Source: Phytoseiulus persimilis (Eukaryota > Arthropoda > Arachnida > Mesostigmata > Phytoseiidae). From it: a stretch of 64,000 nucleotides of DNA. The position numbers and the translations under genes were made by a program. Below are positions 43,739 through 56,300 of this stretch, one piece after another; positions within the stretch are counted from its first letter, which is position 1, and every line of letters starts with the position of its first letter. The DNA lies in contig CM075103.1 of NCBI GenBank assembly GCA_037576195.1, positions 4,712,001 through 4,776,000 of the forward strand, in the 5' to 3' direction. A model generated the notes under the pieces. The model was not told the origin of the DNA and did not search any database. It worked only from the letters and a program-made list of their open reading frames with translations.

Positions 43739-44856
43739 TCAGTTCAGAAGATCTCTCCCTTTCCGGCTCCAGCTCCACGAGACGGCGTGACCTCTCAGGG
43801 GATCGAACTCGAATGCGCTGTTCTTTTGATCTTCCTCGGGCTGCCACTGCCGGAGAAGCGATTTTGCCGTAAGCGATGCAGCTGCCGGTGTTTGCAGCTC
43901 TTTCGTTTCCCAAACGAGATGTCCATCTTCCTGAACCCAGCGGCCATTGCGCGACAGTTGAGGTCCGAGTCCTGGAAAAAGAGAGAGAGAGAGGGAGCGC
44001 CATGAATGGTCGACGAATTTGCCGTGATTCTTCGAGCTGGGTTCCTCGATCCCACCAAAAACTGTTCGAACGTCAGATCGGGGAGGATGTTCTCAACTAC
44101 AGAAATCGTTGGAGAAAACTGTCGGTCGGACTCACCACTCCTCATAACAGCTGCCATCGGAAGCCAAACTCCTCCTCCGACGGGCACCATCCGCCAAGCA
44201 GGATCCTGGCCGCCATATGTGAGCGGAGCCGGCAGAGCTGGACTCGATGGAGCCACCCAAGTCACCGAGTACCCGCCGCTGCCCCCTGTTGACGGATCCT
44301 GAATAGGAGCGGAGCGGCTCTGCCATCCACCGCCACGTGGAGTAGATTGAGATGAACTTTTCCAGCCGCTCGCCGACGGACTCCCTGAAGACACAATTTT
44401 CCAACCGTCGCTTTTGAGCTCCACGGTTGGGGCCCAGCCGGGCTTCGGTGAATTTGAAACCTGAGAACTCGAGGCCGGCACACCTTTCCAACCCCCAGCG
44501 CCTGCCGACTGCCAAGCAGCACAAGCTACAAACGTCAAAGAGCATCCGAAATAGACGGCAATCTGTAAATACATTTTCGTCACGAAGTTTCGCAAGATCG
44601 ATTATGGCCGAAGCAGCTTACCAGCGGATTTCGGGGGCATAGATTGACAGCTTGGACGCTTGATCTTGGCAATCTTTCGCACTCGGTACGCAGGGAGGTT
44701 TTTGCCGCGGATGATGTTGCGAGACAGAACACAGCACGCTTCCGCAAATAACGTGTTGAGATTGGCGACCACAAGGTTCTGTCGAGTTCCTCTGATCCGA
44801 CCTTCGAGTATGGGACGCCAAACGCTTGGTATCAAATCTCAACTCACCAAGTTCAT
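43739..44856 (-). CDS. Secreted Trp/Gly/Ser-rich protein 2, three exons
   Basis: Proposed exons 44848-44856, 44136-44562 and 43739-43971. Introns are 44563-44847 (285 bp, GTGAGT...TTTACAG, phase 0) and 43972-44135 (164 bp, GTGAGT...CTTTTTCCAG with a long CT tract, phase 1); 222 residues. Exon 1 encodes only MNL. Exon 2 completes the signal peptide (IAVYFGCSLTFVACAA) and continues into Trp/Gly/Ser-rich sequence with GWKIVSSGSPSASGWKSSS and later DPAWRMVPVGGGVWLP. Exon 3 lies in a different frame from the longest open frame and reads GLGPQLSRNGRWVQEDGHLV, ending SWSWSRKGRDLLN before TGA. The tryptophan content and clean phase support it. TATAAAAAG at 44896-44904 gives a very short leader. Exon plan and sequence theme match 39336-40030. 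An extracellular structural role is inferred from composition; no family recognised. Confidence 0.72.
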
Positions 44857-44895
44857 GGTGCAGCTCGTTCTCAGCACGGAAACGTCTCTCCAGCG

Positions 44896-44904
44896 CTTTT
44901 TATA
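44896..44904 (-). promoter_or_regulatory. TATA box of Trp/Gly-rich gene 2
   Basis: TATAAAAAG on the minus strand, ending 40 bases before the ATG. Predicted transcription start is near 44873, leaving a 5' leader of roughly 15-20 bases. Confidence 0.7.
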
Positions 44905-44957
44905 CGCAAAGGGCAAGTGCATTGAGTTTGTGCCAGGAGACGAAGAAACTCCAGATA

Positions 44958-45244
44958 TCACCATTCAGTTGGGTCATCAGAATTCAATAAGCCGGAGACA
45001 TCGGGCGCCGTCAAGTGTCTTCTGCCGAGGGTGGGTTTCTGAAGCACTCTCACTGTTTTCATTGTTCGACTCAATTTCGCTCGACAAATTGTGAGACGAA
45101 TTCTTTTCTTACCGCTGCGCCGCTTTCGTATCGATGCCCACGTGAGTGCGATCGCTGCTGCGGCTCGGGAAGTCCCACCATCAGAGACTGAACGCCGCTG
45201 AAAATGGGCAGATAGGCTTCGGCCGGAGCTGATGTTGCGTTCAT
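44958..45244 (-). CDS. Candidate 70-residue protein, two exons
   Basis: Possible gene: exon 1 45113-45244, intron 45039-45112 (74 bp, GTAAGA...GCTTCAG, phase 0), exon 2 44958-45038 ending TGA. The product starts MNATSAPAEAYLPIFSGVQS, continues SLMVGLPEPQQ and RSHSRGHRYESGAA, and ends GLLNSDDPTEW. There is no signal peptide and no known domain. The exon-intron boundaries are good and the phase is kept, but nothing else supports it. It lies just upstream of the TATA box of Trp/Gly-rich gene 2 on the same strand. Confidence 0.3.
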
Positions 45245-45299
45245 TCCGTGGGCATGGGTTCAAGCTTCTGTACTTCGCTCCCGCGTTACCTGTCGCGAC

Positions 45300-48200
45300 A
45301 GTTCGACTCCCGCCAAGAGCGTTAGTCTCAACAACACATTCTTTCTGGAGTCAGTTCGAGTAATGAATCGCTTGGTCTGCAACATTCCTGAACTTGTCGT
45401 TCGGGACGGAGAGTGGGCGTGCCCCTATTCGAATAGTCGACTCCGATTGTTTCAGCCGGAGGATCTCCGTCCTAGTGACTGGTCGCTTGCATACAAGAGG
45501 TATTGAGCATGGAATCCGAGACGTCCACATTCTGGTTTCCGGTGAAGATCAGAAGCAGCGAAACTAAGACGCGGAGGAGAGTCGATCTGATGTGACGTTA
45601 CGAATCTCTCGGGGCTGGAGAGTAAGGCCCAGATCTCAAAGAGTGTTTCCTCTTCTCCACCGCATCGGCGTTTATGTGTCGGTTATGTACCATGGTTTTC
45701 GTGTCAAGGGTGATTTCGGGCTTTCTTGCGAAGCCGAAAACCCACCTGGCGCGCCCGGCCTAAATGAATTCACGGTCCTTGTCTTTGATCGCGAAGCTCA
45801 ATTCTCACTCCGCGAAACTTATGGATTGGTCCTCCCCCCACTCTGCTTTCTGTTGGCACGTTGAACGCGGGAGAGCAATTGAGACCAGCCATACCGTGGA
45901 ATTTTTTTGAGGCCTAATCGGCAGTGCGGTTCAACCGGCGCGAACACGTTCGTTGTTACGAGCTTTCGCCGTGAGAAGAATTGAAAACATTCATCGAGCC
46001 GAAGCGAACAGAACAGAGATATAGAACGCATCCAAACGCGCCTCGATGATTTCTGTGATCCATTATTTTCCGGATGAGCATAAATCAGAATAACAGTTCA
46101 CTTCTGTGCATGATCGTTCTTGCCGGACCGATGAGATGCCCTTCACGGGCCGCGCGAGATGGGAATATTTCGTGAAATCAGAATTGCACCGTGACGATCT
46201 CGCCCTTGTTCTGCACAGGGATGAACTCTTTCTGTTTTTCAGCTACTCATCTAATTCGCGATGGACCAAATTGCCGATCTATCCCGTGATTTGACCGGAC
46301 GATCGATGGGTCGATCGAGCTCGGATTCAGCGCAGAATCGCTTCCGGGACGGGAATATTGCGTGTCGGAAAGCATCTGAACGAGTCGAGTGATCCGCTGC
46401 GACGCCGTTCCCTACATCAAAGAAGCGGCGGTGTGACCGGCATAGGGTTTCGAATAGAGCGTCTGAGAATGAGTTTAGGTCGGCTCTTCGTGAATGGCTC
46501 AGGAAGATTTCCCCGGCTTGCGTCGAGTTCTGGCCGCCGTCCCGTCCGGTCAGGAAGTCGGCGGGCTGCTCATCTCACGGCCTCATACTTGAATCGATCG
46601 GATCCGAAAGAAATACAGCGTCCATCTACACTGGCGCAACTCAATGAGGGACGGACTGACAGATGGACACAAGGACCGACAGACGGACCGAGGGACGCAA
46701 GGACCGACGCACGAAGCGACGTCGAAGGAACCCGGGAAGCGACTGGAAGTCCTTCGGCGGTGGAGACAGCGGCGGCGGCAACAGTCCAGTAGTTTGATTA
46801 TGCCGGCGCCCCAAAGTCCGCGCCACTGTGGCTCCTGAAGGCTTCTCAGGAGAGTCCACAGGAGGCGCCACTGAGGCCGTGTCAACATATGGCCGTTCCG
46901 TCGATCCCAGAGGAGACGACGAAGGCAGCGACCGTAGGGGATATGGGGTTTGCCAACATCCACGCACGCACGTCCCATACCACACCAGACACATATTGGG
47001 TCAGAGGAAACCGGGCGCCGACCGCCAGTCGGCCAGCCAACCGCCAGCTTCTTTCGAAAACAGCGAAAGCGAGCGCGTTATCAAACCACGAAAATAGCAT
47101 TACCGACCGAGCAACCAAACAAACGACCTCAGATCACCGAACGTCTTTGTGATAAAGCCTCAATCGCAAAGAAAACACCAATAACCACGACGCACCGAGT
47201 CAACGGGAACTGGGACAAACGAAAAAGCTTCTGGGCTTTCAATTGGCCGCCTCAAGTGTCTGCGCTTGAGAGCTCCAGGAAGCTTCCCTGGCTCGAAAGG
47301 AAGATACGAATTATCCGCTGGGAACGCCGCTGGAGTTTGAGTGCTTCCGAACGGATCGGAATGTTCCGTCGGGTAGTATTTTGATCATGAAACAAGAAAT
47401 TTGGAGGAGCTTGGTGCACAGACAACCTCTGCGGTCGTTGCCGTTCTTGAGCCGCGGCTGCTGATCAATTTACATCAGTTCCAAGTTTCTCGTTCTCTTT
47501 TGGAGTTCTCGTTTCCGTTCCGTCGATGAAGAATTCCTGGCATAGCCGGCGGCACATCCTCCAGTAAATTCACCGCGTTCTGCATCTGCGGGATTCCAAT
47601 CGATTCGGGTTCTCGTCTTACCGTCAGTACGACTGTGGCTGGGAGACTTCCTCGGTAGGGAGTGTCTGGTTCTGGTTCGTCCACCAATCAACGGTTTTCA
47701 GAAGGAGGTGAAAAATGCTGCAACTCGACTCCCTGTTTACATTTGCCATGGGAATTCCGTGCGAATGAGTGCGAACTATCCCTCAAAAACTGGAAAATTC
47801 GTAAACATGATATCTATCGGAGCTGCACCTTCATCCGATTATTCATCCCACCGGAGCATCCTAGCACTTCACCATGTGGTCTGACCCTTCTCGATAGAGC
47901 GGTTCACGAAACAAGACAGTATGATTCTGGAGATACGGCATTGAAGTTAGAGGAACGCAGTGAGTGCTAAACAAAGTTTGGGTTCGCACTGCCGGAATAT
48001 TAAATTCGCCGGCTTGACAGCCCCGTACAGAATATCGTTGATGTGAAGATACCCGATTCTACACGCGATTTGTAGAAAAACAGTGCATTTCCATGGTTGA
48101 CCACAGAGATGGCTCCTGAATCAGCATCGAAGTCGGAATTTTCAGGATGGCTTCTGCGGTGCTCAAGTCGGTGAACAAGCAAACTGGAACACGAGAAGTT

Positions 48201-51200
48201 ACGTCTCTCAAGGCCCTGACTTCAGCTCGGAATTCCATGAAGCATGGTTCATCGTAGTTCGTCGCAGCTTTCCCTGTACTGTGAGACTCCTTGTCCCAGG
48301 ACTGCTGGCGGATAGGATATCTTCCCTCTGCGAGGAATCGTAAATCTATGTAAGGACGGAGAATCGGTGAGCTCCGGCACGTGCAATCTCTCATGACCTT
48401 CCCTCTCTTTTGAACTCCGGTCATCGATACAGATCTGCACTACTTGGTCAAAAAACTTGAATTCTCTCAGATCCAGCTCGAAGTCCTTCCCATCTGAAGC
48501 TCATCGAGGCGGCGACTGGGTCGAGAAATTTCCCTAGAACATTTTCCAGCGCTAGCTGCCTCCCTCATTCCACTCCCACCGCATCGTTTAGCGCTCTCGA
48601 TTGTATCGCTATCCATTGCGAAGATGCGAAATCGAGGAAGCACCAAGAGAGGTTTGAGAGGAGAAGCAACAAGCAGGGAGGAAGTCCATCTTGCACTTCA
48701 CCTCGTTGTGATCTCGTTGGCGGTCCTCCTTTGAGTCGGATGTTTGTGTATGAAATAGGTGCTTGTTGTTGTCTGCAGGTTCCCCGCCCGCCTGCCTGCC
48801 TGCCCAAGTACCTCGCAAGTGATGTCCCACGAGACCGAGAAAGTGTCGAGAGAGAGAGAGAGACAGCTCCATGGAAAGAATCGAGCCATTCGAATCGCCA
48901 ATCGTCGAGTACGACGTACAAATAGAGACTTTCGCTCTTGCTTCCGTCCACTCCGCTCTCGCCGGCTTCCTGTCGTTTCGGCTGAAAGTCTGTCCACCTG
49001 TCAACACGCCGAGCGTGTAGATGGTTTTGAGCCGACGGGCAAGCGCGCGAGAAACATTTGACGCCGCTCGGGAGGAGAGACCTTGTTGTCCGGAGTCCTC
49101 GTGCTCTCAGACCGAGTGGACGGTCCGCCCAGCGACCCTCCGAGCATTCCGGGTGAGCAGTTGTCGTAAAGCCAGCGGACTTGAGCATGGAACGGGCGGA
49201 TTAGTAAGGATTCATATTGCTATCATATATTGCTCCAATATACGACCAGCTCGACCATGACTATGGATATGGCTGTTGGCGGGCTTTTACAACTTTCGCT
49301 ATAACCGCAAGCAGAGGCCCAGCATTGGTACGGCGGTGACAGGCCACGGACCTGGGACTTCGAAAGAGGTTCGAACCGACCAAGGGCGAGGGGACGACGA
49401 TCCCTCGTTGTCGTAGGCTGCGGGTGAACTGCTGGAGCAGCTTTGCCTGCAGCCGTCGAGGAGGATTCGATGACTTTCTTTCGGTTGTAACCCCGCGACC
49501 CCGGATCGTGGCGCTGCTGGTGGTGGTTTCACAGTAGATTAATTCGATGAGAGACATAAAGCAGCCTTTGCCCGCAGTCAACAAGCGGGAAAGCGGGACA
49601 CTTCACTCAGTAACTCCTGGACCCAATGAGCTGCGTTTGGCTTTGTTGGGTACGGGGGACGACAACGAGCAGAGAGGAAAAGTAAGGACTTGTGTTTCCT
49701 GTCTGTCAGGAGTTTTCGATCCTCCACCATGACCCGCGCGAATTCGGCTCGCTCTGCAGAGCTACCTGACGCTGAGGAAGTTATCACTAACAGCGCCGGA
49801 TGCCATTCATCCGGGACAGTTCTCGGTCCGTGGTTGGGATCGGGCGCTGAGGATGGGTGCCGTCGTGGGTGTTCATAACCGAGCAGTTGTTTTCGCTTCC
49901 AATGACGTCCCGGTTTTCGATTCCTCCCGTACACAACATCGATAGATGGAAAATATTCAATTCGTCGTTTCGACCAGCTCGAGCCGGACGGACTCTCAGG
50001 AGTACGAGAATTCTCCCAATGAGTCGAGGACCCCGCCCATGAAGACATCACGGGACAGATTTCCGTCTGCTCCTGTCGAACCTCGTGAAAACACTGAAAT
50101 TCTAGAAGGGGGCCACCCGACCTTCTGCTGATCCTTCATGGACCCAAACAGTCAAGTCGAACGGCCAATTTCCCATTCGGAGGCGATCGTGGGAGTTGAC
50201 TCGGCCTCGCATCGTTCTGGTGTGGCTTGGACTTTCCCATCCATCACGGCACCGAAGGGCAGGAGGAAGGTTTTCAATAGTTTGACGCGATATGAGACCA
50301 GAATGGATGCTGAAAGGTTTGTGACCATCGTATTCGGTTTTCATCGAACTTCGTTGCTCGGATCGGGCCACCGGGCTCCAGAGTCCTTGCTCTCTTGGCT
50401 GATATCAGAAATCAGGGAGTTCGAGACACGCACGACTCTGTCTTAGAACATGGCACACTGGAACTGTGGTATCACAGTCTCAAGCGGCGGGTCGAGGTTC
50501 CGATGCTCGGGTGATTTCGAGTCCGCTCAGGTGAGCGTCGAAAAAGCTTCTCTCTGACACGAGAGGCCATCCGACTTCTAGCACCCGGGTCCCGGAGCCC
50601 AAGCCCGAGAGGCCAGTCGAAGTCAGAGCAAGGAACAAAGAGGAGGAATGAGTGGGGCCCAGGGGTGCCATGTAGCTCTCCTTCGAAAAAGCGGTCGTGA
50701 CCCAGAAAAGAGAAGTGAGCGGCGGATCGTATAGAGGACACCACTGTCACGGTTACGAGAAACGCCGCTTGGTCGAGTTAGGGTGATCGTGTGAGTGATA
50801 AAGATATGAATGTGATTCTTGTTCATTGAAGTGGCGGGAGGCTGGTTGGTAGTGATGTTTGGAGCGATATCTTGAGGGGGAGCGATGAGAATTGGTGACT
50901 CATCTCTCTTGAAAACAATTTATGGCCGCTTCAAGTTTGATCTTATCGGATCCGATTAGGATTTTGAGTCGCAATCGATGTCATTCGAGCACGTCTCGAT
51001 AGTTACGTAATTTGCCGGTTTGGCATGAGCGTCGTTGCACGTCGTTCGTGCTGGTCGCGTGCACGATTGTCTCGGCTCAACGGAAGGAACATTCAAGTGG
51101 CATCAATAGGTTAATGGGGAGTGTAGAGACGGCATTGATGCTCGCCTCTTTTTTTGAGAGTTAAAATGTGTGTATGTGCCGATTTCAACGAATTTTCACG

Positions 51201-53218
51201 TCAAAACTGCTTCGAAACCATTCTTCATCTGGGTTTTTCCTCGAGGTCGTCCTCTCGAATCAAGCAATAGATATGCAAGATATGCGGAAAGGTCGCCCGA
51301 GATTCGGTTCTCGACACGATGAGTTTCGGCACGATGATCAGATGGACCCTGCGCTCGGAATTCCCGTATCAACTGTAGTATTCTGGTCATGAAGATATTG
51401 ATGGAGGAAATAAGTGGATCTGAAGAGATTCGTAGCAGAGTTCACGGGCCTCTGGAGTCTGCAACCAAACTGCGGGAGCAGGAATACGTTGCTCGAAGAA
51501 CGAGGACCTTGGTGAAATCGAGCCATCCCATCAATCCGGTTGTGAATCGGTTCCAACTCGCAGCGTCTCAGCTTCACTCCTTGAGCAATCCATTTCGGAG
51601 AGACATTTCATACATGAACGGGATACGATGGCAGCCCAGACTCCGCGATCAGCCCTAATCCGCTGTCCGGTGTACCAACTGGTTGCCTGTTTCGTACGCA
51701 TTCTATTCTCTGCTCCAACACAATCACGGAGAATCTCCGGGGGCGATTCTGTCCGAGCTGAGAGCAGTGGTCAGCTACCTATATCATCATGTATGAAAGA
51801 GTTCGCGCCTGCACTCTCGGGCGATTGTAAGTTTTCGCCCAGCTTCCGCGCGCAGCAAAGCGCCCTGATGTTGATGATCAATGAGATCAGACTCTAATAA
51901 GGATTGAGGTGGTGCTGATAACGTTGTTGTTCGTGACAAAGAGTTGGCCTTTTGATTCGGCCCGCAGGAGCCGCCTGGGTTGGAGCGCGCCACACCCCTG
52001 TTGGCTCCTTTGATCTAGCACGGGCGATGACAGCCATCACATCTGTTCTGTGGTCACTCTACGTCTTCTTTCGTTATTTTTCTTCCTCTCTTCCTCTGAG
52101 AGCTAAAGTGAGGAAACACAGACAAAGGGGCAAACACGCTCCCGGTCGTCCTGGTGGGTGTCTTGGGGGCGAAGCTTTGAGACCTCTCCTCGGAAGCATT
52201 AGCCGCTGGCTAGACGGCGCTCGGATCTACGCTTCCACCCGAGTGGTCAGCCAGTCAGTCAGTAAGAGCATCTGGATTAGCGACGAGAAAAATATACGAC
52301 GGCACACACGTCCGTCACCGATTTCGTCTTTGTTCGCGGGGGTGGTGAGGGAAAAGTGCGGGAAAAGGGAGGAGGGAGTCGAAGCAACAAGATGACCATC
52401 ATGGAGAGGAGGAAATGCGTTCGCCGAGCTTTGCTGACAGGTTTGTTCTTGATCCAATCTCCGAGCTTCCCCCTTTTCGGTTCCGAAGTCTGTTGCAACC
52501 GACGCCAATGAGCTCAGCTCGAGGGAGCTTTGTTTCCGGTGTTCGTGTAACCTCCGCGTGTATGACTGTACTCGCGAACGGCTACGATGTGACTCGATAG
52601 TAACTCGCCGCAGCCAACAGAGACGACTCCTAGGGGTGGTAAGACTTCGGAAAGCGCTTCCATGGTGTGATTTTGGCTAAGCTGATCCCATGAGATTTCA
52701 GATTCCACGCGTGCGAGTTCGTGTTCATGCTAGAATGGACATCATGCATCTATCGTTCCATGAACTATGAGAGTCTTCATTTCGCTCTAAAACAATAACA
52801 AAAGTGATACTCCACGAGCCTTCTTACTTTATCTTCGATCGGAGACCTGAACAATGGGGATTCAGGGTGAGGATAGTGCTCCTCCGCTTGTGATGCAGCC
52901 GCATTCCCGATTCGAACACATTCGAGAGCCTGGAACTGTAACGTATATACACAACTTGGACCTCAAAATACTTCCAGCGGCAGCTCTGATCGGAGCCTCA
53001 GTGCGGGAAACCACGATCACTGCGAAGACATGATGTGGGTATTGGTGAATTCATAATTTCAGCTTCCGAAATTATATGACATGACTATACTCCTCTCGCA
53101 TCAGGGGCGCATTCTCAGCAGATCGTTTGGGTATTCCCTCCGCTGTATTTCGTCACGATCTGGATCTCCTTGAAGCTTCAAGCTTCGTCTTCATCGAGGT
53201 TCTTCTTCTTGTTTGAGG
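45300..53218. other. Gene-poor stretch
   Basis: No gene I can support. It contains a degenerate GGACNGAC-type repeat at about 46650-46710, a (GA)n run at 48848-48863 and many long but compositionally random open frames. It may be upstream regulatory or intronic sequence of a gene outside the window. Confidence 0.4.
48848..48863. repeat. (GA)n simple repeat
   Basis: Uninterrupted GA dinucleotides. Confidence 0.8.
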
Positions 53219-53361
53219 TTAGGTGGCGTACATTTCATCAGCATTCACTGAATCGTCCTGCTTGTTGCCCCATCCTATGCTACCGTCATTGATGACAGCC
53301 ACGTATTTGCTGATTCCTCGGTGGAATTCCTGCAGTAAGTCCTGGTCAAATGAAGCCACTC
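53219..53361 (-). other. Possible terminal coding exon, unknown gene
   Basis: After an acceptor-like CGATTGCAG the minus-strand frame reads VASFDQDLLQEFHRGISKYV, then AVINDGSIGWGNKQDDSVNA, ending DEMYAT and a TAA stop. The composition is protein-like (few Ser/Arg shadows, mixed hydrophobic and acidic residues). No domain was recognised, no partner exon found and no poly(A) signal nearby. Weak. Confidence 0.2.
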
Positions 53362-56300
53362 TGCAATCGAACGTCCCACTGGAACAACTATCAAGGAACC
53401 AAGCGGCCGCCGTGCGTTGCGTTCGACGCGTATCTGTGAGTGCTACGTCGCTCGGTGCAGCCCGGACTCTGTGGCACTTCTTCAACATAGTCGGTGAGAT
53501 TCGGTGGGGAAGTGGAAAGCAAGGTTGAGTGGCCGCGGAGAGTGGATCCAGATTCGACGACGGAACTCGTAAGCTTGCACCTCGCAAAGAGCGATGCGAG
53601 GCTGTTGCTTCGGCTCGAGCGAGGGGAAGGGACCAGATCCCGACAAGAAAGACCAAATCGATGGTATACCGGCACGTGAGGCTATGGCGTCGGGACATGG
53701 ATCCTCTCACCATTTGTGAAGCGTCGATTGAAGTCATCTTGATTGAAACCGGCGTTATGCTTGCAGATCATGGTTGGGAACTCTTTCAATCCTCCAGGAT
53801 CAAAGGAATTCCACATTCCTGCCTGAGCGACACATTCCCCGGCTTAAACCGATGAATTTCAATCAACGCACATCAGTGCGATGATAAATCCGTGGATCAA
53901 CGCGATCGTCATCCTGACTCAGGATTCGTGAGGCGGTAAGCAGCAGGACTCAACTTCACGAGTCTTGATAGTTTCGACCGGTGTAACCGTCCTCTTTCAC
54001 CTCTGAGCCTCCCAAGCGTTTTCCGCGTGGCTACTTTTGGGAGGTACTCACGAGGCGGCGTTTCGGCGTCTCGCAGGCCTCCGTCAGTATTGATCCGGTC
54101 GGCTTGGTTTGAGGGAGCAGCGTTTCCTGCACACAGCCTGTCTCGTCCCGCCTGGAACTAGCTCGCCACAGCTCGTTTTTCCGAAAGAGTCTAAGCCGTA
54201 CGTCGTCGAGAAACGCAGTTCCGGCCGCATTTTAGGCTCCTCGGCCGGGTATCAGCGTCTTCTGCTCGATGTGATGACGTTTCTCGTACCGCGCCGGACG
54301 TTATAGATCCCAGCCATTCAGGTCTCGAAACCATCGCTGATAAACCACATGCCGGAGCAAACCTCCACTGCTCTGACGTGCCTTGCGCGCTCGGCTGAAA
54401 CGCTCCTGTTCATACTCCTTCCGCCCCTGAATAACAATCACTGACGATGATGATCGGGAACAATGAAGCTCCAGTGTAGTCTGAGGCAGTTTCTGCGTTC
54501 TCTCTCTCGGGAGCGCGACAGTTGACATCCGAATGACCACAGATTGACTCTTATGAAAGCTTTTCCCTCCTCCTACAGACGGAACTGAGTTAAAATTGGA
54601 CCAAAATCCCGCAGATAACGTACGGATTTTCATCTGAAATAAAACGCATCTCATAACGAACTTATCGGATACTGAAGCAATAGGACAACTAACTCGTCAG
54701 AAAACGAGCTCATCAGACGCGGTTTTTCGAGAGGAAAACGAGAGAAAAAAGGTTCGTTATCTGCGGGACTTCAGGGTACTTCGAACTCACGGGAGCGGGA
54801 GTCGTTCTCTCTCCCTCATGTGTGCGTGGTCAAGTGATGTGTGTGTGTGGTGAACATGATGAGTTCAGAAACTGTCATAGCGAATCGTTATGTCGACCCT
54901 ACGACTCTTCCGATAGGTCCTACAGAGGTCAGTTCCCTTCGGGAATTCTTCGCACGGAGCTGTATGCTCCGGTGGACACAAAACCCGCTGGGCTGATGGT
55001 CGAGTCCCATTTAGTCGAAAACCACCCCCCACGTTTGACGCTCCCATCCCTTTCGCCGAGCAGACCGCGTCGAGCACTGCGGATTCCGAGGTCTTCCAGT
55101 CAACGAATTCTCAGAGAAAGCGTCGAATGTCGAGCGTTGATTCCCGCATCGGAATGAGGGGGATTGCTGGTCGAAAATTGGAGTGGATTTCAGCGATGCG
55201 CAGCGAAAACGAACCATTCACAAAGAACCAGGAAGCTCGAAGAACCAGCCGCTCTGCGAGCGCTCCCGCCCGACTCGCGGATCGCCCGCCGTGCTCAAAA
55301 GCTGTTAGTGACCTGACTCCAGCGCAGCGTGGCTCTATGCCCAAAAGGAACGCTTGTTGTTATTCTAATCAATAATTCACCTCTCAGAGCAGGCCCTTGC
55401 CTTGCCCCGGCCGGCCGACTACCGGTAGACTCAGTTATAAATCATCATCCTCCCCCTCGTCGTCGTCGTCATCATCACCACCAGCCGTTCTGCGGAGCCG
55501 TTCGTAGTGACGACGGTTCAGAAGGTGGCGGGCGGAGGCAAAAGCAACAGGAGCTGCAACAGCCATCGGAGCAGCCGCCAATGACGTCACCATTCATTTC
55601 CGGAGCAAGTTTCAGGAACTCCTTCTGACATTGTGGGGCTCGAAGTAGATAAACTGGTCCAACTAAAGTGCGCCGCGCCGATTGCTCCCTCGCTCGCTCG
55701 CTTGATGATAGACTCCTGTCCGAGTTCGGTCTCTGTTCCACACTCTACCGTTCCCTCCTCGGAACACTCTCGGGCTTCGGATTAGTCCAAAATTCCAGCA
55801 CTGGTTCCAGGATGAGTTATTATTTCCCACTTCCTGAACTGTGTCTTCTCGCGGCTTCTCCGGGCGAGAGTCAGTGAGGTCCTGAAGCGTCCGTAAGTCC
55901 ACGACAGTTCGCTCCGGATTCATTACCAGACGGTTGCGCGAGGACTGTGGCCCAGGACGCTGCGTTCGCCCTCTTTCTGCTGCTGCAATGTTTGATGTGA
56001 GTTCGGTTGTTGCAATTCTCCAAGATTCAACAGGGACGACGTTGCGAGCTCAAACAACTTGTGATTCAATTTACCTTTCCCACCGCTGCCGTCGGCAGCA
56101 GCGCTGGGAGTAGCCGCACAGAAACAGCAACAGGACAGCCCTAGTGAGAGAAACGCTGAGTAGCGCAACGGGGTCGATGGAGATACAGCACCGACATCTC
56201 GGGAAAAAAAAAACACAGGTAGCCCCCGTCTGAGTAATTCGAGAGAATAGAAGCGGCAACAGATCGTTGCTCACGAGACCGGAGTCCACCCCAGAGCATC

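Noticed and set aside
46650-46710. Degenerate GGACNGAC tandem pattern as a CRISPR-like or satellite array
   Set aside because: Units are short, irregular and without spacers; ordinary degenerate simple sequence.
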